Positions 38,319 to 47,181 of a stretch of DNA of 64,000 nt are shown here, piece by piece. Position 1 is the first letter of the stretch; every line of letters starts with the position of its first letter. Source of the DNA: Streptococcus ovis DSM 16829 (GTDB lineage: Bacteria > Bacillota > Bacilli > Lactobacillales > Streptococcaceae); contig NZ_KB904581.1 in assembly GCF_000380125.1 (NCBI RefSeq), positions 19,006-83,005 on the forward strand. The letters run 5' to 3'. A program made the translations under genes and the position numbers. The notes beneath the pieces are model-generated. The model searched no databases. It was not told the DNA's origin and saw only the letters and a program-made list of their open reading frames with translations.

Positions 38319-39182
38319 CTACTCCTCCACTCGAACCCCTTGCTTGTCAACTTCTAACAGTTGAATTTCACCTACTAGGTTTTCTTGTTCTATGCGTGCA
38401 ACGATTTCTGGAGCCAGTTCTCTTGGTGCCAAGACCATGACAGTTGGACCAGCACCAGAAAGGTAAGTCGCATAAGCGCCCAATTCATGACTAATCTGCT
38501 TGATTGGATAAAACTCCTTCACCAATTTTTGGCGAAATTGCTCATGGAACATATCTGATTCAATCGCTTTTCCAGCTGTGACCATATCCCCTTTCAAGAG
38601 AGCAGCAACAGCCACATTAGCAATCGAACTAGCTGCAACTGACTTTTTATAAGAGAGTTGGTTTGGGAGTACACCACGACTGTCACTCGTACGTAGCTGA
38701 TACTCAGGAATAAAGGCAATAATGGCAGTCTCAGGAAAATCAGCAAGAACAGCTACCACCCGTTTATTGACATAACTTGCGACAACCAGATTTCCGTAGA
38801 TTGCAGGCGCAACATTATCAGGATGTCCCTCTATTTCGGTAGCAATGTTCAATTTTTCCTCTGGAGACAGCTGTAAATTTGCCAGCTGATTGGCCAATTC
38901 AATCCCAGCCACAATAACGGAGCTGGATGATCCAAGACCACGGGCCAAAGGGACATCACTGGTCATTCGAATATGATGTGGTTGTAGATCCGCTACCACC
39001 TTCAAAGCAGTTTTAATCAGTAAATTACGCTCATCTGACGGCACAAATTCCAAGTCATGTTCAACAAACCAGCTATCACTTTGTTGAATAACTTCGACTG
39101 TGAGATATTTTGATAAGGCCACACCAACAGAATCAAAACCTGGTCCAATATTTGCTGATGTTGCAGGTACGGTAATCTTCAT
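38319..39182 (-). CDS. thrB: Homoserine kinase
   Basis: A 287-residue GHMP kinase that phosphorylates homoserine on the way to threonine. [19 protein letters not shown] opens the fold and the ATP loop is [23 protein letters not shown]; the C-terminal GHMP motif is [13 protein letters not shown]. It starts one base after hom stops. Together with hom and the distant asd it covers most of the aspartate-to-threonine route. Confidence 0.96.
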   Translation of the reverse strand: MKITVPATSANIGPGFDSVGVALSKYLTVEVIQQSDSWFVEHDLEFVPSDERNLLIKTALKVVADLQPHHIRMTSDVPLARGLGSSSSVIVAGIELANQLANLQLSPEEKLNIATEIEGHPDNVAPAIYGNLVVASYVNKRVVAVLADFPETAIIAFIPEYQLRTSDSRGVLPNQLSYKKSVAASSIANVAVAALLKGDMVTAGKAIESDMFHEQFRQKLVKEFYPIKQISHELGAYATYLSGAGPTVMVLAPRELAPEIVARIEQENLVGEIQLLEVDKQGVRVEE

Positions 39183-39183
39183 C

Positions 39184-40470
39184 TTAGGCTCCCAATACTT
39201 TAAAGGTATTCAAGATACGGAATTCAGCAGATTCTGTTAATTTCGCTGAAACCTGGTCTAATTGTGCCTTGCTCATCACATCTGTCACTACCACAAAGCG
39301 TGTAGTCTCTTCTTCTGAAGTTGGTTGCACGATTTGCTTGAAAGAAACTTGCTCAGAGTTGAATAACTCCACCAAGCGAAGAAGGTTTTCACTGGTCTTG
39401 TCAGCTTCAATAGAGAAATAATAAGCACTCTTGACATCTTCAGGAGCTGCCAATTGAACAGGACGAGAAAACTCATTAAATGCCTTGCCAACTGTTCGGT
39501 CTTTCAAACGACGAACAATCCGAATAATGTCAGCTACTACACTGGTAGCAGTCGGTTTTTGACCAGCTCCAGGTCCGTAGAACATGGATTCACCAATACC
39601 AATTGACTCCACAAATACCGCATTCATCACACCATTGATGCTCGCAAGCGGATGGTTTTTCGGCAAGAATGTTGGCGATACCTCAGCAGATAGACCAGAC
39701 CTTGTTTCCTGAATATCCCCCACTAACTTAATCACATATCCTAATTTTTGGGCAACTGCCACGTCTTCTGGAGTAATACCAGAAATGCCCTTGTGGGCTA
39801 CATTCTCAAAATCAATGGTCATACCAAAGGCGAATTGACTCAAAATGACTGCCTTATAGGCAGCATCAATCCCTTCTACATCGTTGGTCGGATCTGATTC
39901 AGCATAACCTAATTCTTGCGCTGTTTTCAAAGCATCTTCGTAAGTCCAACCTTCATCAACCATCTTGGTCATCATGAAGTTAGAGGTACCATTTAAAACG
40001 CCTAATACACGGGTAATCTTATCCGATGCAAACGAATTGACCAAAGTTCGAAGAATAGGAATACCTCCTGCAACAGCTGCTTCATAGTAGAGCGACACGC
40101 CATTATCTGAAGCAACTTGACGTAATTCAGACCCATGCACAGCAAGTAAATCCTTATTGGCTGTGACCACGTGTTTTCCAGCTTGCAAAGCTCTCGTAAT
40201 AAAGGTCTTCGCTGGTTCAATTCGTCCCATCAATTCCACCACGATGGCAATCTCTGAATCATCGAGAATCTCATTCACATCTGTTACAAAATGATAGTCA
40301 TGTCCAGCTGCACGAAGTCGAGATTCTTCTTCTTCATTGCGAACCAATACTTTCGCTACGACAATTTCATCTTGAGCTGCCTGCACAATTTTTTCTGTGT
40401 TTTCTTTCAATAAAAAGGGAACACCACTGGCAACCGTTCCAAATCCTAATAACGCAATCTTGACTGTCAT
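39184..40470 (-). CDS. hom: Homoserine dehydrogenase
   Basis: A 428-residue enzyme that reduces aspartate semialdehyde to homoserine. The nucleotide loop is [14 protein letters not shown], the dimerisation and catalytic region contains [14 protein letters not shown] and [13 protein letters not shown], and residues from about 350 form an ACT-like domain that could sense threonine. The start at 40470 is supported by AAAGGAG 7 nt upstream. An extended -10 TGGTATAAT lies at 40501-40509 on the minus strand. Confidence 0.96.
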   Translation of the reverse strand: MTVKIALLGFGTVASGVPFLLKENTEKIVQAAQDEIVVAKVLVRNEEEESRLRAAGHDYHFVTDVNEILDDSEIAIVVELMGRIEPAKTFITRALQAGKHVVTANKDLLAVHGSELRQVASDNGVSLYYEAAVAGGIPILRTLVNSFASDKITRVLGVLNGTSNFMMTKMVDEGWTYEDALKTAQELGYAESDPTNDVEGIDAAYKAVILSQFAFGMTIDFENVAHKGISGITPEDVAVAQKLGYVIKLVGDIQETRSGLSAEVSPTFLPKNHPLASINGVMNAVFVESIGIGESMFYGPGAGQKPTATSVVADIIRIVRRLKDRTVGKAFNEFSRPVQLAAPEDVKSAYYFSIEADKTSENLLRLVELFNSEQVSFKQIVQPTSEEETTRFVVVTDVMSKAQLDQVSAKLTESAEFRILNTFKVLGA

Positions 40471-40500
40471 AACGACTCCTTTTAACAACTATTTTTTATC

Positions 40501-40547
40501 ATTATACCAAATTTTCAGAATACTTTGCAAAGAAAGTTTGTTATAAT
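40501..40547. promoter_or_regulatory. Divergent promoters between hom and the polysaccharide deacetylase
   Basis: The minus strand carries TGGTATAAT (TATAAT at 40501-40506) for hom. The plus strand carries TGTTATAAT (TATAAT at 40542-40547) for the deacetylase. Both are extended -10 elements without convincing -35 boxes. Confidence 0.6.
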
Positions 40548-40576
40548 AGTGTAGAAAACAAACAAAGGAGAATATC

Positions 40577-41545
40577 ATGTCAGCTAAAAGAAGTCGTACT
40601 GCACACCGAAGAGGAAAACGGAGAAAACAACAACGCAATATCATCGCTTTGATTCTGGCACTGCTCTTACTTATCAGCGGAGGCATTTATCTAGCACAAA
40701 CAGGAGCCCTGTCAAATCTCTTATCTCCTTCTACTTCTAATACAGCAACGCCCCAAAAGAAACAGTCCTCTGAAACGATGACAAGTCAAGCAGAGACAAC
40801 TGCCACTAGTGAAGTAAAAACCGAAGATCCAACTGCAATGGAAATTGTCTGGGAGAAACAAGAAGCGCCCGTCAAACTTCCTATCTTGATGTACCATGCT
40901 ATCCATGTCATGGCACCTGAAGAAGAGGCTAATGCAAATCTAATCGTTGATCCAACTACATTTGAAAGTCATCTTAAAGCCCTTCAAGAAGCAGGCTATT
41001 ACGCTGTAACTCCTGAAGAAGCTTATAAGATTTTAACTGAAAACGTCTTGCCAAAAGACAAAAAAGTCGTCTGGTTGACGTTTGATGACAGCCTTTGGGA
41101 CTTCTACGATATCGCGTATCCAATATTAAAACAATACCAAATGCATGCTACTAACAATGTCATCACAGGCACTGTCGGAAACGAAGGAAACTTGACATTA
41201 GATGAGATGAAAGAAATGAAGGAAAACGGCATATCCCTTCAAGGACATACCGTGAATCATCCATCGTTGGAAGCAACTGATCCAGCCGTACAAGCGGCTG
41301 AATTGACCGATTCCAAGTCATATTTGGATAGCAATTTAGGACAGGATACGATTTCCTTGGCTTATCCTTCTGGAAGTTATTCAACAGATACGATTTCACT
41401 TGCTGAACAAGCGAAATATAAGATGGCAACAACAACCAACGAAGGGATCGCCACTGCTGCTGATGGCCTTCTCACTCTCAAGCGCGTCCGCATTTTACCA
41501 ACAACCACGCCTGAAATTTTATTACAAACCATTACGACTGAGTAA
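40577..41545 (+). CDS. Membrane-anchored polysaccharide deacetylase
   Basis: A 322-residue NodB-fold protein (carbohydrate esterase family 4). A basic N-terminus (about 20 residues) and one membrane helix precede a Ser/Thr-rich linker (about 50-95). The catalytic domain has LPILMYHAIH, motif 1 VWLTFDDSL with the metal Asp, and motif 2 QGHTVNHPS with two metal His. It is likely to remove N-acetyl groups from peptidoglycan or another cell-surface glycan, which in streptococci lowers lysozyme sensitivity. It is monocistronic, with an AAAGGAG site and a strong terminator. Confidence 0.92.
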   Translation: MSAKRSRTAHRRGKRRKQQRNIIALILALLLLISGGIYLAQTGALSNLLSPSTSNTATPQKKQSSETMTSQAETTATSEVKTEDPTAMEIVWEKQEAPVKLPILMYHAIHVMAPEEEANANLIVDPTTFESHLKALQEAGYYAVTPEEAYKILTENVLPKDKKVVWLTFDDSLWDFYDIAYPILKQYQMHATNNVITGTVGNEGNLTLDEMKEMKENGISLQGHTVNHPSLEATDPAVQAAELTDSKSYLDSNLGQDTISLAYPSGSYSTDTISLAEQAKYKMATTTNEGIATAADGLLTLKRVRILPTTTPEILLQTITTE

Positions 41546-41550
41546 ACGAA

Positions 41551-41586
41551 AAAATCAGCTCCGATGTAAAAGTCGGAGCTGATTTT
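41551..41586. terminator. Bidirectional terminator
   Basis: Stem AAAATCAGCTCCGA/TCGGAGCTGATTTT with an 8-base loop, T-runs both ways. It sits between the convergent deacetylase and the gene ending at 41585. Confidence 0.9.
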
Positions 41587-41980
41587 ATCTTTTAGTTTCA
41601 ATTGTTAAATTATAGGTATTCTCTTGAAGAAAATGCAAGGCATTTGGGAAAAAGGCTAATCGCGTACGAAGAATGAAACAGTCTCCGTTTTGGACATCTA
41701 TACTCGCAGCTAAAGGTTTCATCGGTTCCTTCATCTGCTCCCAATCACTAACAGTATCGCCATCTGCTAGAAGAAATAGCTGAAAATGCGTCAGTAAATC
41801 TGCTTGCAACAAGGCCTTTTCTAATTCTTGAGTTGACATAGGACGAGGAAATGAGTTTCCAAACCGCACATACCATAACTGATCCTTTTCTTGATGAAAG
41901 ACTAGGCGCAAACACTTCCTCACAAAAGCTAGCTGGTCATTCTCCTTTGAATAATCTGCCTGAAAACGTATTTCGAGCAT
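41585..41980 (-). CDS. Hypothetical protein
   Basis: A 131-residue cytoplasmic protein starting MLEIRFQADYSKENDQLAF, with alternating strand-like segments (LWYVRFGN, CFILRTRLAFF) and no membrane helix or cysteine motif. The start at 41980 is set by the strong GAGGAGGG site; an ATG seven codons earlier is open but has no site. The family was not recognised. It lies convergent to the deacetylase and stands alone. Confidence 0.65.
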   Translation of the reverse strand: MLEIRFQADYSKENDQLAFVRKCLRLVFHQEKDQLWYVRFGNSFPRPMSTQELEKALLQADLLTHFQLFLLADGDTVSDWEQMKEPMKPLAASIDVQNGDCFILRTRLAFFPNALHFLQENTYNLTIETKR

Positions 41981-42113
41981 CTTCACCCTCCTCTTATCCA
42001 TTCATCCTATTATACCATGTTTTGAAAAGCATGACAGCATCGGATTTTTAAAACAAACAGCTGTCTGATGGTCAGAAAAAATGTGGAACTCAGTGCATAT
42101 GTCAGATTTTTTC

Positions 42114-42971
42114 TTATTTGACTAAAATCACCTGAGTGCGAATACCGTCCGTATCTTCCATCAAGAAAGTATTTTCTCCTTCTTCAATGATCATCATTTG
42201 ATAGAGTCGAGACTTCTTCAGTGATGCTTGAAAGAAAATCTTATCGGACATTTCAATCGTCAGGTGATTCAATCCTGGCAAACTAGCCGACCGTTTGTCC
42301 AAGTATGGACCAGCCCACTGATTAAAAGCGAGATGGTGATGGTAGTTGCCAGATGCAATCCAAGATGCTGAAGGAACAGAAAACTTATCACCAAGCTGAA
42401 ATATCTTCTGATACAGCTGAGACAAAGCCAATGCATTCTTCACACTCAAGTGTACATGTCCTACTATGGTTCCCTCTGGTAATTTGAATGAGGTATTGGA
42501 ATCATCCAAGGCTTCTTCTAGAATCGCATTTGCATCTAATTCTTCAGTCATTCCAATGATACGACCATCCTCACGAATATCCCACTCTTCCACAGCTTTA
42601 TCGCGATAAATTTCAATCCCATTTCCTTCAAGATCATCTAAATAAATGGCCTCACTATAACCATGGTCTGCACCCCCAGTTAAACGCACACCAGTTTGCA
42701 ATAAATGCCTCAAACTAGCACCTAGAGCAGATCGACTCGGAACAAGAATGGCAGTATGATAGAGGCCGTAATTCTTTTCAGCAGGCAAATCTGTTTGAAT
42801 AAGCCGCACGAGAACTTCACCACTTCCTGAAATTCCAAGTGAAACTTCATTCTCATCTTGTTTTAAAATTGTGAGACCGATGATCTGGCTGTAGAAATTG
42901 GCTTGGGCATTTACATCATGCACATTTAGCACGACCTCACTTAGTCGAATAGTTGAATTGTATGGGTACAT
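42114..42971 (-). CDS. VOC-family dioxygenase-like protein (CatE type)
   Basis: A 285-residue protein with two glyoxalase/bleomycin-resistance (VOC) modules, residues 7-125 and 165-283. Candidate metal ligands are His in LYHTAILV and HVHLSV, His in NYHHHLAF, and Glu in GNGIEIYRD. The overall pattern resembles bacterial CatE-type catechol 2,3-dioxygenases, but the substrate is unknown in streptococci. It stands alone upstream of the adhC gene's terminator. Confidence 0.85.
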   Translation of the reverse strand: MYPYNSTIRLSEVVLNVHDVNAQANFYSQIIGLTILKQDENEVSLGISGSGEVLVRLIQTDLPAEKNYGLYHTAILVPSRSALGASLRHLLQTGVRLTGGADHGYSEAIYLDDLEGNGIEIYRDKAVEEWDIREDGRIIGMTEELDANAILEEALDDSNTSFKLPEGTIVGHVHLSVKNALALSQLYQKIFQLGDKFSVPSASWIASGNYHHHLAFNQWAGPYLDKRSASLPGLNHLTIEMSDKIFFQASLKKSRLYQMMIIEEGENTFLMEDTDGIRTQVILVK

Positions 42972-43069
42972 CGTCTTATTTCCTCCTGAAATAGTGTTGA
43001 CCCAATTATAACTATATAGTGATAAAATAACAAAGATTTTGTTTGACCAGTACTATTCCGTTACCAAAA

Positions 43070-43102
43070 GACCGAAAAACCTGAGTCAGTGCCCAGGTTT
43101 AA
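43070..43102 (-). terminator. Terminator after adhC
   Basis: Stem AAACCTG/CAGGTTT followed by TTTTCGG on the minus strand, just past the adhC stop codon. Confidence 0.7.
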
Positions 43103-43106
43103 CTCA

Positions 43107-44153
43107 TTATTCATTCACAATCAACATGGATTTGATGGTTTTACGGTCAGCCATATCTTGGTAGGCTTGGTTAATATCATCTAGTGAATAGGTTGCCGTA
43201 AAGACGCGACCAGGATTAATATCGCCATCTAGAACAGCCTTCAACAAAATTTGCTTGTCATAAGTTGTAACAGAGGCTGAACCACCAGCGATAGCGATAT
43301 TTTGCGCAAAGGTAGAGCCAATGCGTTGGTCTCCATAGTGAGGCACTCCAACTGCTCCTACACGCCCTCCATTGTGAAGGACTCCAAGTGCCTGTTTCAA
43401 GGCTGCTTCTGTTCCCACACATTCTAGTGCTGCGTCCGCACCACCCCCTAGAATTTCACGAACTTTTGCAATGCCTTCTTCTCCCCGTTCAGCAACAACT
43501 GCTGTTGCACCAGATTCAAGAGCTAACTGTTGACGATCTTCATGGCGACTCATCAAGACAATCTGTGAAGCACCTCGCATTTTCGCAGCAATGACTGCGC
43601 ATTGACCAACGGCACCATCACCAATAACCACTACCTTGTCTCCCCGCTCTACATTCGCAACGCGCGCTGCATGATAGCCTGTTGGCATCACATCTGCAAG
43701 GGACAAGAGAGATTTTATCATCCCTTCTGAGTAGTCAGATGGTTGCCCTGGGATTTTTACCAAGGCCCAATTACCGTAGTGGAAACGTAAATATTCTGCT
43801 TGGTAGCCTCCGCCCCAGTTAGTTGGGGCTTCATGATGATCACAAGTACCATCATATCCTGCAAGACAGGCATCACAATGGCCACAGCCATGTGTGAAAG
43901 GTACAATTACAAAGTCACCGGGTTGAACTGTTGTAATCTCACTTCCTACTTCTTCCACAATCCCTAAAGCCTCATGTCCACTATTTGGAGAATGGGCTGC
44001 CTTGTCATCGCCGTGCGAATAAGACCAAAGATCTGAGCCGCAAACGCAGGCACGCACAATTTTGATAATCACATCATCATTAGCTTGCAACGTTGGCTTT
44101 GCAACTTCCTCAATTATCATCGAACCAGCTTTTTCAAAAATCGCAGTTTTCAT
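43107..44153 (-). CDS. adhC: Zinc-dependent alcohol dehydrogenase
   Basis: A 348-residue zinc alcohol dehydrogenase. Catalytic zinc ligands are in CVCGSDLW and GHEALG; the structural zinc cysteines are CGHCDACLAGYDGTC; the cofactor loop is VIGDGAVGQCAV. It pairs with an NmlR-type MerR regulator gene just upstream, as in pneumococcus, where this dehydrogenase helps cells survive aldehyde, formaldehyde and nitrosative stress. A MerR-type promoter lies between the two. A decayed paralog is present at 18108-19153. The role is from the family; the substrate is inferred. Confidence 0.9.
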   Translation of the reverse strand: MKTAIFEKAGSMIIEEVAKPTLQANDDVIIKIVRACVCGSDLWSYSHGDDKAAHSPNSGHEALGIVEEVGSEITTVQPGDFVIVPFTHGCGHCDACLAGYDGTCDHHEAPTNWGGGYQAEYLRFHYGNWALVKIPGQPSDYSEGMIKSLLSLADVMPTGYHAARVANVERGDKVVVIGDGAVGQCAVIAAKMRGASQIVLMSRHEDRQQLALESGATAVVAERGEEGIAKVREILGGGADAALECVGTEAALKQALGVLHNGGRVGAVGVPHYGDQRIGSTFAQNIAIAGGSASVTTYDKQILLKAVLDGDINPGRVFTATYSLDDINQAYQDMADRKTIKSMLIVNE

Positions 44154-44226
44154 CTATCAACCTACTGAGCACCGTGTAACATCTTGATAAACTTAGTACT
44201 CTTCCTTCCTTTCTTTCATACTGAAA

Positions 44227-44257
44227 ATTATATACCTTAGAGTTTACTCCAAGGCAA
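44227..44257 (-). promoter_or_regulatory. MerR-type promoter and operator of adhC
   Basis: On the minus strand TTGCCT (44252-44257) and TATAAT (44227-44232) are 19 bp apart, the overlong spacer used by MerR activators. The spacer holds a dyad, CCTT-GAGT-ACTC-AAGG (44235-44254), close to the known AdhR/NmlR operator. Confidence 0.85.
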
Positions 44258-44279
44258 GTAAAAATCAAAAATATTTGCC

Positions 44280-44660
44280 CTATTCTTCGAAAAGATTTCG
44301 TTCGAATGGAAGAACAGCTTGCTGGTAATGCTCAATCTTGTATTGAAGACGATCACGCGCTTGTGTCAATTCGTCAATCCGATTTTCCAATGCTTTCAAC
44401 TGTTCCGTCAATAAATCAATGCGAGCAGGCACTGTTTGCTCCCCTTGCTCTAGTAATTGAATATAATCAGTCAAAGGTTCGACACCAACTCCAGCGTTTC
44501 GATAACAGCGGACAAACTCCAACAACTGGATTTCCAGTTCACTAAAGTCACGCATTCCAGACTTATTGCGCGTTACCGGTGGAATCAAACCAATTCGCTC
44601 ATAATATCGAATGGTGTCTGCTGAAATCCCCGTCTGCTCACTTATTTTTTTAATATTCAT
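44280..44660 (-). CDS. nmlR: MerR-family thiol-type regulator (NmlR/AdhR-like)
   Basis: A 126-residue MerR regulator. The N-terminal winged HTH is MNIKKISEQTGISADTIRYYERIG; a long coiled-coil (LLTEQLKALENRIDELTQARDRLQYK) forms the dimer. Cys52 in FVRCYRNAG matches the single conserved Cys of AdhR and NmlR, which senses aldehydes or nitrosative stress. There are no metal-binding C-terminal cysteines. The start at 44660 has AAGGAGGG at proper spacing. It lies upstream of adhC on the same strand and has its own 19-bp-spacer promoter. Confidence 0.9.
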   Translation of the reverse strand: MNIKKISEQTGISADTIRYYERIGLIPPVTRNKSGMRDFSELEIQLLEFVRCYRNAGVGVEPLTDYIQLLEQGEQTVPARIDLLTEQLKALENRIDELTQARDRLQYKIEHYQQAVLPFERNLFEE

Positions 44661-44678
44661 CGAATCCCTCCTTATTTC

Positions 44679-44709
44679 ATTATACACCTTTGAGTACACT
44701 TTAAGTCTA
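44679..44709 (-). promoter_or_regulatory. MerR-type promoter of nmlR (autoregulation)
   Basis: TAGACT (44704-44709) and TATAAT (44679-44684) on the minus strand have a 19-bp spacer with a CTT-AGT-ACT-AAGG dyad, like the adhC promoter. It suggests that NmlR controls its own gene. Confidence 0.7.
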
Positions 44710-44710
44710 G

Positions 44711-44734
44711 TAAAAAAAGCACCTTCCGGTGCTC
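44711..44734 (-). terminator. Terminator of the pilus operon
   Basis: Stem AGCACC/GGTGCT with loop GGAA, followed by seven T on the minus strand, 13 bp after the sortase stop codon. Confidence 0.88.
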
Positions 44735-44746
44735 ATAGTTATCTGA

Positions 44747-45616
44747 TTAGTTTAATTCTTCAAGTTCTTTCAAAATGCGACGACGTTTCCGTCTTTCACG
44801 TGATAAAGCAATGAAAATTCCTAATAGAAGAATAACAATTGGGACACCTATAAATGGTGCAATATAGATTGGTTCAATTTGGATGGCATCAGGTGTCACT
44901 AAACCATCACCATCTTCATTTGAAACACGATGGCCACGTACCAAAAGTCGATGTGTATTGATTCCATAAGGCGTACAGGTTACTAAAGTTTGGTAGTCCT
45001 TGCCTTCTTCAATTTGAATATTACTTAAATCAGTCGGCAATACTGTCCGAATTTGATCCACCTCATAGGTGTAAGTCTCATTCAAAATACTAACCGTCCA
45101 ACGATCCCCTACCTTTAGTTGATCAAGGTCTGTAAACAGGCGAGAGGATGGAAGACCTCTATGTCCTGACAATACAGAATGAGTTGATGTACCTCCAACA
45201 GGAAGACTCGTTCCCTCAATATGACCAATTGAGTTTTGCAACACATCCTCAGAAGTTCCATGATAAAGCGGCAAATTTAAATTAATTTTGGGAATAGAAA
45301 GAAACCCCATATTCCCCGTTTTGTCAATGGCTAATTCCTTATTATAAATAGCACGTTCTTCATCTGTCATGTGCCAATTGATACCAGTATCTTTGAACTT
45401 TTCATTGTACTTTTTAGCGCTCGAAAGAATTTTTTCGTACTGGCTCGTATCAAGTGAAGACACACTTTTTTGGTAATCCATAATGGCTTGTGATTGGTGA
45501 AAAGAATTCCAATAATTAGCGATAGAGGGATAGGCCATCAAACCTATCCCTACAATCACTGCGATAACAAGCAAAATGGATATACGATTTTTTTGTATAT
45601 ATGCTTTCAAAGACAA
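44747..45616 (-). CDS. srtF: Class C (pilus) sortase
   Basis: A 289-residue transpeptidase that polymerises pilins. It has an N-terminal membrane helix (about 12-32), the catalytic His in VLSGHRGLP (about 150), Cys in TLVTCTPYG (about 214) and Arg in HRLLVRG. A C-terminal helix (IYIAPFIGVPIVILLLGIFIA) plus a basic tail is typical of class C. The usual DPW/DPF lid is not obvious. The order signal peptidase, ancillary pilin, backbone pilin, sortase matches the S. suis srtF cluster, hence the symbol. It starts 25 bp after the backbone pilin stop. Confidence 0.87.
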   Translation of the reverse strand: MSLKAYIQKNRISILLVIAVIVGIGLMAYPSIANYWNSFHQSQAIMDYQKSVSSLDTSQYEKILSSAKKYNEKFKDTGINWHMTDEERAIYNKELAIDKTGNMGFLSIPKINLNLPLYHGTSEDVLQNSIGHIEGTSLPVGGTSTHSVLSGHRGLPSSRLFTDLDQLKVGDRWTVSILNETYTYEVDQIRTVLPTDLSNIQIEEGKDYQTLVTCTPYGINTHRLLVRGHRVSNEDGDGLVTPDAIQIEPIYIAPFIGVPIVILLLGIFIALSRERRKRRRILKELEELN

Positions 45617-45641
45617 TTTCCATCCATTTGCTAAGTGAAAA

Positions 45642-47156
45642 TTAGTCTTCTACACGACGACGTGCTACAAGAGCAACACCAGCAGAAACAAGCAAGACTG
45701 CACCTACAGTGTAGAACAATTTCGTACCAGTGCTACCAGTTGATGGAAGTTCCGCACCTTTGTTGTTAGCAACTTTTGGTGTAGCTAACAAAGTATCAGC
45801 ATCTGCAGCTGCACCTTCTTTAAGTTCTAATGTTACATCTGTAGGAGCATCCAAAAGATTATATCCTTTTGGAGCCTCAATTTCGACCAAATGATATGTT
45901 CCTTCAGCAATCCCTGAGAACTTAGCAGTACCATTAGTGCCAGTAGTCACTTTAGTAGCTTTTGTCAAATCATTCCCCCAAGTAGTTTCTTGTTTATTGG
46001 CATCGTATGTATAGTATTCTTTTTTATCATTTTGCAAAACAAAGACCGCGCCCTCAAGAGTAATGTTCTCATTTTGACCATCTACTTTTTTAATATTGAT
46101 TTCACCATCGTAAACTTTGGCAGTTTTACCCGGATCTTTTGGATCACTTGGATTTGGTGTTACGTTTGGTTGGATACGGGCAGTATTGGCATTGCCAGTT
46201 GTTGAACCTTCTACAGCTGCTTCTTTCAAGACACCAGTATAAGTGATTTCAATTTTGCTAATACCATTGTAGAAGAAATCTTCATCATCACCATTTTGTT
46301 TAGCTTCTTGGGTTTCTGCCCAAGGAATTGTGATTGTGAAGTCGTTGGTATTCATTTGATCTTTCGCAAATGTATAACCTTTTGTGTTATCCACATTTTT
46401 CGGATCAACTTTAACATTGTTTACTTTAACTTCAATAGATGATTCATCAAGTACAACGGCACCATCTGGCATATCATCGTGCAAGACGTATTGATACACT
46501 TTTTCAGTAACCTTGCCTGTACCTGTATCTTTAGTATTGTAGTTAGTAGCTTTTTCATAGGTAACAGTGTACGTAATCTTATCACCGATATTGTATGTTT
46601 TTGCACCAACTTTCTTACCACCATTATCACCCCAACCAGGATTGTTAGAGTTTTTCTCGCGGATTGTAGCATTTGGCGTATTTGAAGTGACCATAACAAC
46701 AGAACCATTGTTATATGTTGAAGTTACAATGTAGTAACCATAGTCAACATCTAAAGTTGCTGTTTTATCATCAGTATCTTCAGTAACCTTCTTACCATCT
46801 GGAAGTTTATCCTTAAATCCTTGCGCCCATTTAATCATTGCTTCTTTTCCAGCAGCATCATCTTGTTTCAGCGTGAAATAATTTAATGTTCCGTTCTTTG
46901 TCACAGTAAAATGAGTTTCCACACCGTTTTGTTTTAAAGTATCAAAAAGATTACCATCCGGCAAAGTATACGATACTGCATCTCCATTGACAGTTGCATC
47001 AAAAAGCTTAAATGCTGTGTATGTTTGATCTTTTTGAGTATCTTTAATTGTGATTGTACCTTGTTCTGCTGCAAATGCAGTAGTTCCAGCAAGTGGTGCT
47101 ACAGAACCAAGAACGAGTGTTGCCAACGTCAATGACGTAATTAATTGTTTTTTCAG
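45642..47156 (-). CDS. sfp1: Backbone pilin with LPSTG sorting signal, probable CTG start
   Basis: A 504-residue major pilin if read from CTG at 47154-47156. No ATG, GTG or TTG fits the ribosome site: GGGAG lies 9 nt before that CTG, which gives KKQLITSLTLATLVLGSVAP, a complete signal peptide ending near TTAFAAE. The next start, TTG at 47130-47132, lacks a basic n-region. The body has Cna-B-like domains, E-box-like YHLVEIEAPKGYNLL, and the sorting signal ELPSTGSTG (about 467), hydrophobic tail and RRRVED. It corresponds by position to Sfp1 of S. suis. The pilin-motif lysine is not obvious. Confidence 0.88.
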   Translation of the reverse strand: MKKQLITSLTLATLVLGSVAPLAGTTAFAAEQGTITIKDTQKDQTYTAFKLFDATVNGDAVSYTLPDGNLFDTLKQNGVETHFTVTKNGTLNYFTLKQDDAAGKEAMIKWAQGFKDKLPDGKKVTEDTDDKTATLDVDYGYYIVTSTYNNGSVVMVTSNTPNATIREKNSNNPGWGDNGGKKVGAKTYNIGDKITYTVTYEKATNYNTKDTGTGKVTEKVYQYVLHDDMPDGAVVLDESSIEVKVNNVKVDPKNVDNTKGYTFAKDQMNTNDFTITIPWAETQEAKQNGDDEDFFYNGISKIEITYTGVLKEAAVEGSTTGNANTARIQPNVTPNPSDPKDPGKTAKVYDGEINIKKVDGQNENITLEGAVFVLQNDKKEYYTYDANKQETTWGNDLTKATKVTTGTNGTAKFSGIAEGTYHLVEIEAPKGYNLLDAPTDVTLELKEGAAADADTLLATPKVANNKGAELPSTGSTGTKLFYTVGAVLLVSAGVALVARRRVED

Positions 47157-47181
47157 ATAATTTTTCTCCCTGTATTATTTC

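Noticed and set aside
46421-46708. Minus-strand 95-codon frame inside the backbone pilin
   Set aside because: It is a shifted reading of the pilin gene without a ribosome site or protein features.
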